Part shown: positions 10,601-18,528 of the stretch, piece after piece
Position numbering within the stretch: the stretch's first letter is position 1
Layout of the letters: the number at the start of each line of letters is the position of its first letter
NCBI GenBank assembly: GCA_003045895.1
Contig: PZPC01000022.1
Coordinates: 3,260-67,259 of the forward strand
From: Bacteroidota bacterium
GTDB taxonomy: Bacteria > Bacteroidota > Bacteroidia > Chitinophagales > Saprospiraceae
Reading direction: 5' to 3'
Length of the DNA stretch: 64,000 nucleotides
Made by a program: the position numbers and the translations under genes
The notes under the pieces: model-generated
The model's database searches: none
Seen by the model: only the letters and a program-made list of their open reading frames with translations
What the model was told of the DNA's origin: nothing

Positions 10601-11198
10601 TGCCCCCGGACTTTGCCGAACCGGAAAAAGTTTTAACTACTTGTCCAGACAAATCCCAAAGGGTAGCCTGGCAATCCAACCCGCCGGTCAGCAGTTGTTG
10701 GCCATCGGGGGAAAACGCCACCGCGAGCATGGCCGAAGAAGCTGCACTAAAAGTCTGTAGTTCCTGGCCCGACAAGTTCCATAACCGGGCAACGCCATCC
10801 TCCCCTCCGGTTACCAGCTTTTGCCCATCTGGCGAAAAAGCTACGGCATGGATACCCTCGACGGCAGCATTAGGAGAGAAAACCTGTAACTCGCGCCCTG
10901 CTAAGTCGAAAAGTCTGGCTTTCCCATCTGAACTGCCGGTTAAGACTGTTTTCCCGTCGGGTGAAAAGGCCACCGCGCTAATCCAACCCGCTCCGGGAAA
11001 AGTCTGTAATTCATGCCCTGCTAAATTCCAAAGTTTGGCCGTCCCATCCCAGCTGCCGGTTAAAACTGTTTTCCCGGTGGGCGAAAAAGCGACGGATTGG
11101 ACCACCGAAGCATGCCCGATTGGAACCACCAAACGCGGCGTCTGGCTCTGCACCAAGGTCGACAAGAGGAGTATAAAAGGTAGTAAAAGCGATTTCAT
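7668..11198 (-). CDS. Exported WD40 double-propeller / caspase-like (C14) protein, copy 3
   Basis: 1176 residues and collinear along its whole length with the protein at 245-3784: signal peptide (1-19), fourteen WD40 repeats (about 25-605), the linker DWVVTTPSGLFDASPGA (about 616), a beta-rich segment, a caspase domain (about 793-1050) with His in FSGHG (about 882) and Cys in DACNSG (about 941), and the conserved end domain. Caspase and linker segments are nearly identical between the two copies, while many propeller positions differ, as expected for a fairly recent duplication with change concentrated in the sensor part. Copy 2 separates them, so the duplication is not a simple adjacent one. 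The catalytic pair is intact, so an active protease is likely. Target unknown. Confidence 0.93.
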   Translation of the reverse strand: MKSLLLPFILLLSTLVQSQTPRLVVPIGHASVVQSVAFSPTGKTVLTGSWDGTAKLWNLAGHELQTFPGAGWISAVAFSPDGKTVLTGSSDGKARLFDLAGRELQVFSPNAAVEGIHAVAFSPDGQKLVTGGEDGVARLWNLSGQELQTFSAASSAMLAVAFSPDGQQLLTGGLDCQATLWDLSGQVVKTFSGSAKSGGIYAVAFSPDGQQILTGGADGMARLWNVSGQEIQTFATQSFTVLAVAFSPDGQQVFTGTLNGEAILWDRSGQVVKTFSGLSDVDEINAVAFSPDGKQILTGHRVEMAKLWDLSGSVMQTFVGHTNQVLDVAFSPDGKKILTSGSGGSTPAAILWNLATMAITSFQGHQDRVMSAVFSPAGDQVLTSSVDGTARRWDLSGKTLQTFDGYVTSAAFSPDGQQILTGTQDFTANLWDLSGQLLQVFSGHESTVNSVAFSPDGRQVLTSSMDETARLWDLSGKTLTTYSGTRGHSPYERAAFFLPAGNGVLTNMIPVTDLELKLWDLAGEEQQVFSGHGGLFYSDFSPDGQQLLTSNFDGTASLWDLAGKELRTFGTPTKAVAAATFAPNGNQILTVNRDNTLTIWDIKDSKELASLILLDSTDWVVTTPSGLFDASPGAMKQMYYMVGLELIELEQLKERYYEPGLLQKTLGFDEGTVRDVSALQQVALYPEIRADITATTLNVALTIRSGGLGQLSLFINGKEMAADINSDRKTTLSIDLRAYNKFYLPGTNTLALRVYNEANWLKSQAYELAYTPPAAGKGTGSNTLQTLGNAKPELYAIVVGTSDYSGRELDLTFPDLDAAAMASAFAAAGSRLFEDRIHLKVLTTTGKTAKEVSSKANIAAAFAAFAAEAKPTDILIVYFSGHGLTYGAAEKSQFYYLTKDIASADLKDDEVRNNYTVSSEDLTRWLTAIPARKQVMILDACNSGKVVESLATVGARSLSSSQIRAFDRMKDRTGMFILTGAAADKVSFEASQYGQGLLTFSLLQGMSGLALTPDKRVDVMTLFQYARDEVPVLAKGIRQVQVPVLAFPAGGGSFDIGMVDAGVKIPLAQVKPVFIRNNFQDEDNFDDGLGLTQALAAYFQEITARGAQADVIYVDVNAYEDAYSIKGRYTVSGEVVAVRGRLFKGKTALGDFQLTGKKDALPALVEAIVDKVSEML

Positions 11199-11318
11199 AG
11201 GGTTGATTTTTTAAAACGTAAGCAAACTTTAGCACGAGCCCCTCAACTTATTAATTGTCAGGAAATTACAGAACCGTATTGAACCAGAAAAGCGAAAGCA
11301 ATTGGCGGCGCAAATCAG

Positions 11319-14300
11319 TTACAACCTATCGGACACCTTGTCCACAATTGCTTCTACCAGCGCTGGCAAATTATCCTTTTGACCTTTCAACTCAAACGGC
11401 TCCCCAACGGGCTGGCCATCCTTGAACAGGCGGCCGCGCAGGATGACCTTTTCGCCTGCTACGCGATACAGCCCTTTGATCGAGTAGGCATTGGCGTACG
11501 CTTTCAGGTCCACAAAGATGATCTCGGCCTGGGCGCCCTTGGCGGTAATTTCCCGAAAGTGGTTTTCCAACACATCCGCCAGACCCAGGATATCGTCAAA
11601 AAGTTCCTCTTCCAGGAACACATTGCGGATAAATACGGGCTTGACCTGCGCGATGGGGATGCGGACGTTGGCGTCCACAATCCCGATATCGAAACTGCTG
11701 CCGTTCACCGGGAAAGCCAACACGGGCGTTTGCACCCCGCGAATACCTTCGGCCAGGTCGGGAACTTCGTCACGTGCATGCTGAAAAAGGGTCATGACAT
11801 CTACCCGTTTATCTTCCTGGAGTGCCAGGCCACTCATGCCTTGCAACAAGCTGTAAGTCAGCAATCCCTGGCCGTACTGGGTGGCTTCGTAACTCAATTT
11901 ATCGGCCGCACTACCGGTGAGAATGAACATGCCCGTGCGGTCTTTCATGCGGTCCAGGGCGCGAATCTGGGTGGAACTGAGGTCTTTGCTGGAATTGGCC
12001 AAATCTTCGACAATACGCCCCGAATTACAGGCATCGATGATCATGACCTGCTTGAGGGCGGGAATGGTGTTGAGCCAGGTGGTGAGCTCTGAAGAAGAGA
12101 TGGCATAATTATTGCGAATTTCCGGGTCGGACAGGTTTTGCGTGGCAATGTCTTTGGTCAGGTAATAGAACTGGGTATTTTCGGCGGTGCCGTAGCTTAC
12201 GCCGTGACCCGAGAAGTACACCACGACAATATCCTGGGCGTGGGCACGGGCGGCAATATCGGCAAAGGCGGCCTCGATGGTACTTTTGCTGGCCATATCC
12301 TGGCGCAACGTATCCGCAGCGTCGGTATTCAAAAGCGTAATGTGGACCCGGTCGGCAAAAATATTGGGCGCCACCTGGCCCAACGCCTGACTGAAACTGG
12401 TGGCATCCCGATCCGAAAACCTCAAATCCATCTGGCTCCCTGCATAATCGGCCGTGCCTACGACGATGGCATAGAGGCTTATTTCCCCCGTAAACAAAGG
12501 GGTGGTCGTGTTGGTGTTGCCGTCCCCTCCGCGTGCTGATACGGAAGGCACATAGGCCAATTCCAGCGCCGGGCTTTTTAGCCAGCCCACCTCGTTGTAC
12601 ACCCGCAGTGTCAGTCGGTTGGAGGTATCAGGCAGGTAGTAGATCGCAAATTTCGCCAGGTCGATAGCCACCTCGGTAGCCCGTTCCAGATTGGCATCTT
12701 CCAGCACTTCCTTGCCATTGACAAATAAACTCAGCTTGCCATTTCCGCCGCTACGGGGTACCAGTTTGACATTCAACAGCTGCTGTTTTTCGTCAATTTC
12801 CGCCGTCATATCGGGATAAAGGGGTAGATCTTTGAAGACCGTCACCTCGCGCAGTGGTTCATTCGAAAAAGCCAAGAGCTTTTGCAATAAGCCGGGTTCG
12901 TAGTAGCGCTCCTTGAGCTGTTCCAATTCGATGACTTCGGTGCCCGCCCGAAAATACAAGGCCTCCATCGCGGTGGGCGAAGCGTCGAATAGCCCCGCGG
13001 GGGTAGTTACCAGCCAATCCTGGTTGCCCGGGAAATAAATACGAAACACTTCCTGACCTGTTTTGTAATTCCAACAACGGATTACACCTTCGTAGCTAGC
13101 AGCAATGACGCGATAGCCATCAGGTAAAAACCGGAACAGGCTGATCTGCTCAGGGTGATGGTTTTCAAAAAACAAGTCGCCTGAACTCCTTTCGGATAAG
13201 GTAGACTTAGCACCTAAATCGAGGGAGCATTTGCCTAAAGTACGGTCCCAAACCGAGAAGCCGTATTCGTTGGTCACCAAGATAAAATTAGTGTCTGGTG
13301 CAAAGGTCATGGTATGCCCAAGTGGCGCCTGGGGCGTACGCCGCAACGCTTTACCTGTTTGGATGTCCCATTCGGTCAGGTTGTTGTTAGCGGAAATGGT
13401 ATGCATGGTGCGGCCGTTCGGATGAAAACCTACCGCCATGAGTGGCTCCTCACTTTTCACCTGCCTGATGATGCGGTGGTCGTCCAAATTCCAGATGACA
13501 ACATCTTGTTTATCTACACCAATAGTAGCTACCAGATTCGCGCGCTCTCCCCAGTGGATACCGTCAAAATAGCTCACCCCTGCCATATTTTTCCGTGGTT
13601 TGCCACTGGCAATATCCCAGGCATATAGCCGGCCTTCGACCTTGGCGATAGCCAAATTGCCAGCAGGCGAAAAGCTGACCGATGAGACAGGATGCCAATT
13701 GGTGCTCGCAATGGGAAACACCCTGACCGACTGCTTTTTTTCAAGATCCCAAAGCGAGACATTAAAATAGGGCTGCTGGCCGATCCTTGTGAAATACCAC
13801 AAATTGACCTTGCCCTGGTCCACAAAACCAATGGTGTCGATGCGATTGACGATGCTCATCTCATACTGCCACTGCTCCATGGGCGTATCAGGAGAATGCT
13901 GCTCCACCTGATAAATCGTATCTGCGACAGGAACGGTGAAAAACGCAGTGTTGTCGCTCCAGAAAACAGGGGGGGCTAAAATTTCAGACATGACACGCCA
14001 CTCCTTAGAAGACCCCACCAATGCCAATTTCCCATCGGATGAAACAGCCGTAGCGGTAGCTACCCACAACGCTTTGTGGCGATCATCTAAGCGCCCGAGG
14101 CCAACCAGACCATTGTCCAAAATGGGCAATGGTGCTTCCTTGGCATCGGAATGGCGCTTCTTTACTTTTTCTATACCTTCAGTTTGCCATAAGTCTAAAG
14201 CAAAGTCACGATTAGCTGTAAGCAATTTTTCGCCATCATTCGTCAGTTGGATGGCATCAAAATTAGTATGGGAACAGAATCCAGAAAAATAATCATTCAA

Positions 14301-15485
14301 TTGGAAAATTTTAAAAAAACCATCAAATCTGGTCAGCGCTAAAGTTTGAAAATCGGGGGTGATACTAAAATTATGTTCCATGGCCACTTCCCTTTCCAGA
14401 CGAAGCAACTCTTTGCCCGTCGTCAAGTCCCAGAGGCGAACGGTTTTATCCGAACTGGCCGTCAGGCAACGCGTACCAGCGGCAGCAATAACTAAATCAT
14501 TAATGATTTCAGCAATACCTTCCAGCTGGTACAACAGTTGGTCATTTTGGACATCCCAAACCAGCAAAGTGCCAGCTCCTTCGCGATTGGCCGGTAAACC
14601 AGGTGTAATCGCCCAGGAAACCGTAGGATCTCCAAACCCGATCACCAGCCTCTCTTTATTGGGTGTAAACTCAAAATTGGTAATGGCCGGCAATTTATTA
14701 CTTTGAATAAAGGCTCCTAGCCCGGGTATATCCGTTTTTTTATATTCCTGAAAATCGTACAACTGAAGAACAGCTTGTTCAAAGCGATATGCTTTCCCAC
14801 CGCCCAGTAAGCTTAATTCCGCTACGGGAGGAATAGGCAGCTGATCGACGCTCTTTTTAGCTCCGGTACCCGTTGCCCAGGCAAATAACCGGGTGTCATC
14901 ATAGGTATAGACCAATGCCCCATCAGCCGAAAAGCAGATAGTGCCAGTTGGTGCTGCAACTACTTTTTTTTGCCAAATTTTTTGCCCATTTTTCAAAGAC
15001 CAACATTTTACCTCGCCATTATCGAACAACGCAGCCACGTACCGTTTATCGGGTGCTACCTGCGACGCCACTATTTTCGCCCCTCCGTAAGTAGCCGTTA
15101 AGGTATCATTGCCATAAGCCCCTGTTTCTACCGCTATCAATTCGCGCTCCGTAATTTCAACCGACCAAACGCGTTCACCCGTGGACAAATCCCAGGCAGT
15201 GAGCGTCCGATCCTCCAAGACAGCTATTGCCTGGCTGCCATCCGCAGAAAAAGTCAGGTTTTGTACCCCAGCCGGTGTGTCGATCGTACGTATATATTTG
15301 CCACTGCGCAGATCCCAGAGAACAATGGCACGTAGGTCGGCACTCAGGGCCAGCCGTTCGTCGGGCGAAAAGCAAACGTGGTAGACCTCCGAGTGGTGCC
15401 CTTCCTGGCGGGGGATGAGTTCCGGGGTTTGGCAAAAAAGGAGGTTCCCGAGCAAAATAAAAAAGAAAGACAGGAGGGTTTTCAT
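11319..15485 (-). CDS. Exported WD40 / caspase-like (C14) protein, copy 4 (largest)
   Basis: 1388 residues, starting with a signal peptide (1-19, ending LLFCQ). A long propeller region (about 25-815) has recognisable WD40 repeats mixed with weak ones, probably two propellers or more. The common linker reads DWLVTTPAGLFDASP at about 822. The caspase domain begins at about 1003 (AIVVGTADY); His is in FSGHG (about 1093) and Cys in DACNSG (about 1153). The shared end domain starts near 1285 (PVFIRNVF). It is the first gene of the four-gene minus-strand run and lies back to back with the sigma factor gene at 15620, with 134 bp between the start codons, so both directions may be controlled from that gap. 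I saw no clear promoter there. Confidence 0.92.
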   Translation of the reverse strand: MKTLLSFFFILLGNLLFCQTPELIPRQEGHHSEVYHVCFSPDERLALSADLRAIVLWDLRSGKYIRTIDTPAGVQNLTFSADGSQAIAVLEDRTLTAWDLSTGERVWSVEITERELIAVETGAYGNDTLTATYGGAKIVASQVAPDKRYVAALFDNGEVKCWSLKNGQKIWQKKVVAAPTGTICFSADGALVYTYDDTRLFAWATGTGAKKSVDQLPIPPVAELSLLGGGKAYRFEQAVLQLYDFQEYKKTDIPGLGAFIQSNKLPAITNFEFTPNKERLVIGFGDPTVSWAITPGLPANREGAGTLLVWDVQNDQLLYQLEGIAEIINDLVIAAAGTRCLTASSDKTVRLWDLTTGKELLRLEREVAMEHNFSITPDFQTLALTRFDGFFKIFQLNDYFSGFCSHTNFDAIQLTNDGEKLLTANRDFALDLWQTEGIEKVKKRHSDAKEAPLPILDNGLVGLGRLDDRHKALWVATATAVSSDGKLALVGSSKEWRVMSEILAPPVFWSDNTAFFTVPVADTIYQVEQHSPDTPMEQWQYEMSIVNRIDTIGFVDQGKVNLWYFTRIGQQPYFNVSLWDLEKKQSVRVFPIASTNWHPVSSVSFSPAGNLAIAKVEGRLYAWDIASGKPRKNMAGVSYFDGIHWGERANLVATIGVDKQDVVIWNLDDHRIIRQVKSEEPLMAVGFHPNGRTMHTISANNNLTEWDIQTGKALRRTPQAPLGHTMTFAPDTNFILVTNEYGFSVWDRTLGKCSLDLGAKSTLSERSSGDLFFENHHPEQISLFRFLPDGYRVIAASYEGVIRCWNYKTGQEVFRIYFPGNQDWLVTTPAGLFDASPTAMEALYFRAGTEVIELEQLKERYYEPGLLQKLLAFSNEPLREVTVFKDLPLYPDMTAEIDEKQQLLNVKLVPRSGGNGKLSLFVNGKEVLEDANLERATEVAIDLAKFAIYYLPDTSNRLTLRVYNEVGWLKSPALELAYVPSVSARGGDGNTNTTTPLFTGEISLYAIVVGTADYAGSQMDLRFSDRDATSFSQALGQVAPNIFADRVHITLLNTDAADTLRQDMASKSTIEAAFADIAARAHAQDIVVVYFSGHGVSYGTAENTQFYYLTKDIATQNLSDPEIRNNYAISSSELTTWLNTIPALKQVMIIDACNSGRIVEDLANSSKDLSSTQIRALDRMKDRTGMFILTGSAADKLSYEATQYGQGLLTYSLLQGMSGLALQEDKRVDVMTLFQHARDEVPDLAEGIRGVQTPVLAFPVNGSSFDIGIVDANVRIPIAQVKPVFIRNVFLEEELFDDILGLADVLENHFREITAKGAQAEIIFVDLKAYANAYSIKGLYRVAGEKVILRGRLFKDGQPVGEPFELKGQKDNLPALVEAIVDKVSDRL

Positions 15486-15619
15486 AATAAGGCGATGTGG
15501 ACAACTAGGAATTAGCAGTCGCTGGTTTCATTTGTAAAGGCTTATGAAAGTTACCTATTACTGGAGGATTATCAAAATAAACACCCAAAAAGCTTAAATT
15601 AGCCCCTGATAGAAAACCT

Positions 15620-16183
15620 ATGGGAAAAGCCAATCAACAATATTTAAAAGCCATCCGAACGGGTGATGACGCAGGGTTGCGCAGCATCTACCTGGATTTT
15701 TTGCCGCGTATCACCAGCTTGATTACCCGCAATGGAGGAACCCCGGATGATGCGCAGGATGTTTTCCAGGATGCTTTGGTCGTGCTTTTCGAAAAATGCC
15801 GGGACAAAAACTTTGTCCTTTCCAGCGCCTTTTCTACCCTGCTTTATGGCATTTGCCGCAACCTTTGGGGAAATCGGCTACAAAAACGATCCCGCTCAGA
15901 GGTAACCCTTATCGATGATTTCAAATATACGGATGATACCGATTTGGTCGAGACCATCATTGTTGCCGAAAAGGAAAGTATTCTCTGGGACAACTTCCGT
16001 CACTTGGGTAAAGATTGCCAACAAATACTGACCTTGTTTTTTGGCAAAAAGAGCATGCAGGAAATTGCTGACCTGATGAACCTGACGAGTGCAGGGTACG
16101 CCAAGAAGCGCAAATTTCACTGCAAGGCAACCTTGCTGGAAAAAATCAAATCCGACCCGCGTTACCGCGAATTCATGTCTTGA
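15620..16183 (+). CDS. ECF-type RNA polymerase sigma factor
   Basis: 187 residues, the usual size for an extracytoplasmic-function sigma-70 factor. Region 2 covers about residues 10-95, with the core-binding helix DDAQDVFQDALVVLFEK and the melting/-10 recognition part around FSTLLYGICRNLWGNR. Region 4, a helix-turn-helix, is at about 125-178 (SMQEIADLMNLTSAGYAKKR). There is no region 1 or 3. It is divergent from the caspase array and followed after 10 bp by a membrane protein that looks like its anti-sigma partner. In known ECF systems the membrane partner holds the sigma factor until a signal releases it. The regulon cannot be read from this sequence, though the neighbouring caspase genes are obvious candidates. 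Confidence 0.9.
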   Translation: MGKANQQYLKAIRTGDDAGLRSIYLDFLPRITSLITRNGGTPDDAQDVFQDALVVLFEKCRDKNFVLSSAFSTLLYGICRNLWGNRLQKRSRSEVTLIDDFKYTDDTDLVETIIVAEKESILWDNFRHLGKDCQQILTLFFGKKSMQEIADLMNLTSAGYAKKRKFHCKATLLEKIKSDPRYREFMS

Positions 16184-16193
16184 AAGCTGTTTC

Positions 16194-17066
16194 ATGGAAC
16201 AAGAAGCCTTACACGACCAGATCGAAGCCTATCTGGCCGGCAGATTATCCGACCAGGAACGAGCCTTGTTTGAGCAACAACTGGCTGACCAGCCAGAGCT
16301 GGCCGCCGAGGTAGCGCTCCATCGTGGCCTGGCCAGGCTGCTTTCCGACGGCGAAAAATTAGCTTTCCGACAATCCCTGGCGGCCATTGCCCAAAGCTTA
16401 CCTTCCCCTGGTGCCCAGGCCACCTGGAAAAAATTGCGCCTCCTGGGCTGGAGTGCACTGGTACTCCTGATTTTAGCGGTCTTGGGGTGGTGGCAATTCC
16501 GGCCAGCAGCGGTTGTAAAACCCAGCATCCGGCAAGCCCCTACCCTACCTGCCACCGACACGGCAGCAGAACTACCACCCAGCCTTCCCCCCGCCCCGCA
16601 GGAGCTTCCTGTTCCACCGGCAGCACCCGTGCCAGTGCCAGCACCCGTTAAAAAACCCAGCCCGCAGGCTTTTGCTCCCAATCCGGCCCTGGAAGCTGAA
16701 ATGGCCACTGCCGGTGACCCCTACTATACCATCCAGGACACCCACCTCGAAGTGGTGGCAACCGGCAAGGCCGCCAAGTTCAGGCTGACCTTCCAGGCGT
16801 TGCTCCTTACGGCGCTGGAACCGCCCGTTTTAGTCTGGTCTATACGTTCCAACAAGCCACCCGCAGGTGAGGAAAAAATGAGCATCACCATCCAACCGGA
16901 GTTATTGGAAATCGAATCCAATGTGCGGGCCTTTGCCCTAAAAAAGGCTTACCGCTTAGCGGTGGATACGGTTGCGACGTTGTCACCCGGCTTGTACTAT
17001 GTCCGGCTGCAAGTACCCGGCCAGGAAAAACCTTTGTGGATGCAGCCCTACCAGGTTGTGGAGTAA
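16194..17066 (+). CDS. Single-pass membrane protein, putative anti-sigma factor
   Basis: The ATG 10 bp after the sigma stop codon gives 290 residues; the frame is open further upstream, but that part overlaps the sigma gene and looks like noise. The N-terminal helical part (1-75, starting MEQEALHDQIEAYLAG) resembles anti-sigma cytoplasmic domains but has no cysteine, so it is not the zinc-binding type. A transmembrane helix follows at about 83-102 (WSALVLLILAVLGWW), then a Pro/Ala-rich stretch (105-170), and a beta-rich C-terminal domain (about 180-290) predicted to face the periplasm. Adjacency and topology suggest it controls the upstream ECF factor and senses an envelope signal. I recognise no named family for the periplasmic domain. 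Confidence 0.72.
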   Translation: MEQEALHDQIEAYLAGRLSDQERALFEQQLADQPELAAEVALHRGLARLLSDGEKLAFRQSLAAIAQSLPSPGAQATWKKLRLLGWSALVLLILAVLGWWQFRPAAVVKPSIRQAPTLPATDTAAELPPSLPPAPQELPVPPAAPVPVPAPVKKPSPQAFAPNPALEAEMATAGDPYYTIQDTHLEVVATGKAAKFRLTFQALLLTALEPPVLVWSIRSNKPPAGEEKMSITIQPELLEIESNVRAFALKKAYRLAVDTVATLSPGLYYVRLQVPGQEKPLWMQPYQVVE

Positions 17067-17076
17067 GATCAATCCT

Positions 17077-18204
17077 TTATTTTGCGGGGATGTTGCCTTT
17101 GCTGACCTGGCCCGCCCGCTCGTGAATCGCGCCCTCCTTATCTTTGAGGAAGCCGCCCTTTTTTTGCCGGAAAACGGCGATAATCTCGGCAGCAATCGAC
17201 AAGGCAATTTCATGGGGAGACTCGGCGCCGATTTCCAACCCCGTCGGACTGTAAAAAAAGGGCAAGCTGGCGAGGTTCATTTCCTTGAGGTCGTTTTGCA
17301 TATTCTGGAATCGCTTCCTGGGGCCCAACATGCCCAGGTAGCGCGGATGCTGGTTGGCAAAAATTGGCAGCATTTGCTTGTCCCGGTTGTAATCGTGAGA
17401 CATGAGCAGAACGGCGGTGTAATCGTGCACGGGCAGGGTATCGGCCTGCGCGAAATCAACCACTTCCCTGGCCAGCTGATAGATTTCTTTGGTCAATTTT
17501 TTGGCTTTGCCGACAACGTAACACTCCCAGCCCAGTTCGTTGGCCACCCCTAACATGGCCGAGACGTCGTAGTTGTCACCCACCACAATGAGGCGGGTTT
17601 CCGGTCGGATAAACTCTACCAGCAATGTCACCGCCCCCCCTTCTGCCTGGGTCTGAATAATTCGCGCTCGCCTTTGTTCCCAGGTGGCAGCCACACTTTC
17701 CTGCAGTACAAGCGGATCGATACCCACAAAGTCAATGGCCGGGGTATCCTGCTCCACCAATCGTTTCTGCCCCAGCAGCTGGCTACCTGGTGGTGCATCA
17801 ATAATTTTGAGCATCACCGAGGGTACCTCGGCAGTCGCTATTTTTTTAAGCTGTTCGATTTCATTGTTCGGATCGGCAGCATCAATCGGCGTAAACACGA
17901 CCTCAATGCGACCATTGCACCCGAGCCCTACGCCAATTTGGTTGTTGTCATCATCCATGGTATCGTACACCACCTTGGAGGCTTCTCCTTTGAAAATGGC
18001 CATCTGCGACCGTTTCAAGGCATCTCCCTCCAGGCAGCCCCCGCTGATACCGCCCGTCCACAGCCCATTGCTGCGCACCAGCATCCGCGCACCGATGCGG
18101 CGGTAAGACGATTCTTCAACATTGACCACGGCCGCCAGCGCAACCTTTTCCTCCGTTAGATCCAGTTGGTCATAAGTAGCAATTATTTTACGAATTTCTT
18201 TCAC
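17077..18204 (-). CDS. XdhC/CoxI-family protein
   Basis: XdhC-family proteins help insert or sulfurate the molybdenum cofactor of xanthine dehydrogenase-type enzymes. This 375-residue protein has the XdhC/CoxI N-terminal domain (SSYRRIGARMLV and GGISGGCLEGDA) and a C-terminal Rossmann domain (RLIVVGDNYDVSAML near the middle, MLGPRKRF near the end). I chose the GTG at 18204 because the family usually starts with a K-E-I motif here and a TAnnTTTG element sits 19 bases upstream, inside the first codons of the longer reading that starts with ATG at 18243. No xdhA or xdhB lies nearby, so its client is elsewhere or it does another job. It converges on the anti-sigma-like gene with a 10-bp gap. Confidence 0.85.
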   Translation of the reverse strand: MKEIRKIIATYDQLDLTEEKVALAAVVNVEESSYRRIGARMLVRSNGLWTGGISGGCLEGDALKRSQMAIFKGEASKVVYDTMDDDNNQIGVGLGCNGRIEVVFTPIDAADPNNEIEQLKKIATAEVPSVMLKIIDAPPGSQLLGQKRLVEQDTPAIDFVGIDPLVLQESVAATWEQRRARIIQTQAEGGAVTLLVEFIRPETRLIVVGDNYDVSAMLGVANELGWECYVVGKAKKLTKEIYQLAREVVDFAQADTLPVHDYTAVLLMSHDYNRDKQMLPIFANQHPRYLGMLGPRKRFQNMQNDLKEMNLASLPFFYSPTGLEIGAESPHEIALSIAAEIIAVFRQKKGGFLKDKEGAIHERAGQVSKGNIPAK

Positions 18205-18223
18205 GGGTTTGCGCTTGTTTGTC

Positions 18224-18231
18224 CAAAAATA
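18224..18231 (-). promoter_or_regulatory. Candidate -7 element for the XdhC-family gene
   Basis: On the minus strand this reads TATTTTTG, matching the Bacteroidota -7 consensus TAnnTTTG, 19 bases upstream of the GTG start. I see no well-spaced -33 TTG. Confidence 0.4.
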
Positions 18232-18347
18232 CAATTCCAACAACTATTCCAGGAGACTACCTGCCCTTATTTGGCAAGAAAATAACAACGCCCTGGAAAA
18301 ATTGCTGTTCCAGAAAGCGGTGGTAGTTAAAAAACAATAGTTTTTAT

Positions 18348-18355
18348 TAAATTTG
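18348..18355 (+). promoter_or_regulatory. Weak candidate -7 element for the GH32 gene
   Basis: TAAATTTG fits TAnnTTTG, but it would give a leader of roughly 170 bases and has no clear -33 partner. Confidence 0.25.
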
Positions 18356-18528
18356 TGTGGTGCGTGGCAGCCTAATTTGCTGCAACCTCAGCACGACTCT
18401 CAGCAACTTAAAAAATCCCTCACCTTTTCTTCCCATGTGCTAAGCTTTTTTGCTGTTGGTTCTGCCCTGAACCAGCGGTTATGTGCGAATTAGTTATTCG
18501 AAAAACCAACAATAATCTTTAAGCGGTC

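Larger units (their letters stand above)
18205..18528. other. 324-bp intergenic region between divergent xdhC-type and GH32 genes
   Basis: No gene was found. It holds candidate -7 elements for both flanking genes. The stretch 18330-18350 is AT-rich, and the remainder looks like a long leader for the fructanase gene. No tRNA, riboswitch or strong terminator is evident. Confidence 0.7.

Noticed and set aside
245-17066. Known anti-phage defence operon
   Set aside because: The caspases have signal peptides and there is no toxin, nuclease or nucleotide-signalling gene; standard cytoplasmic defence is not supported.
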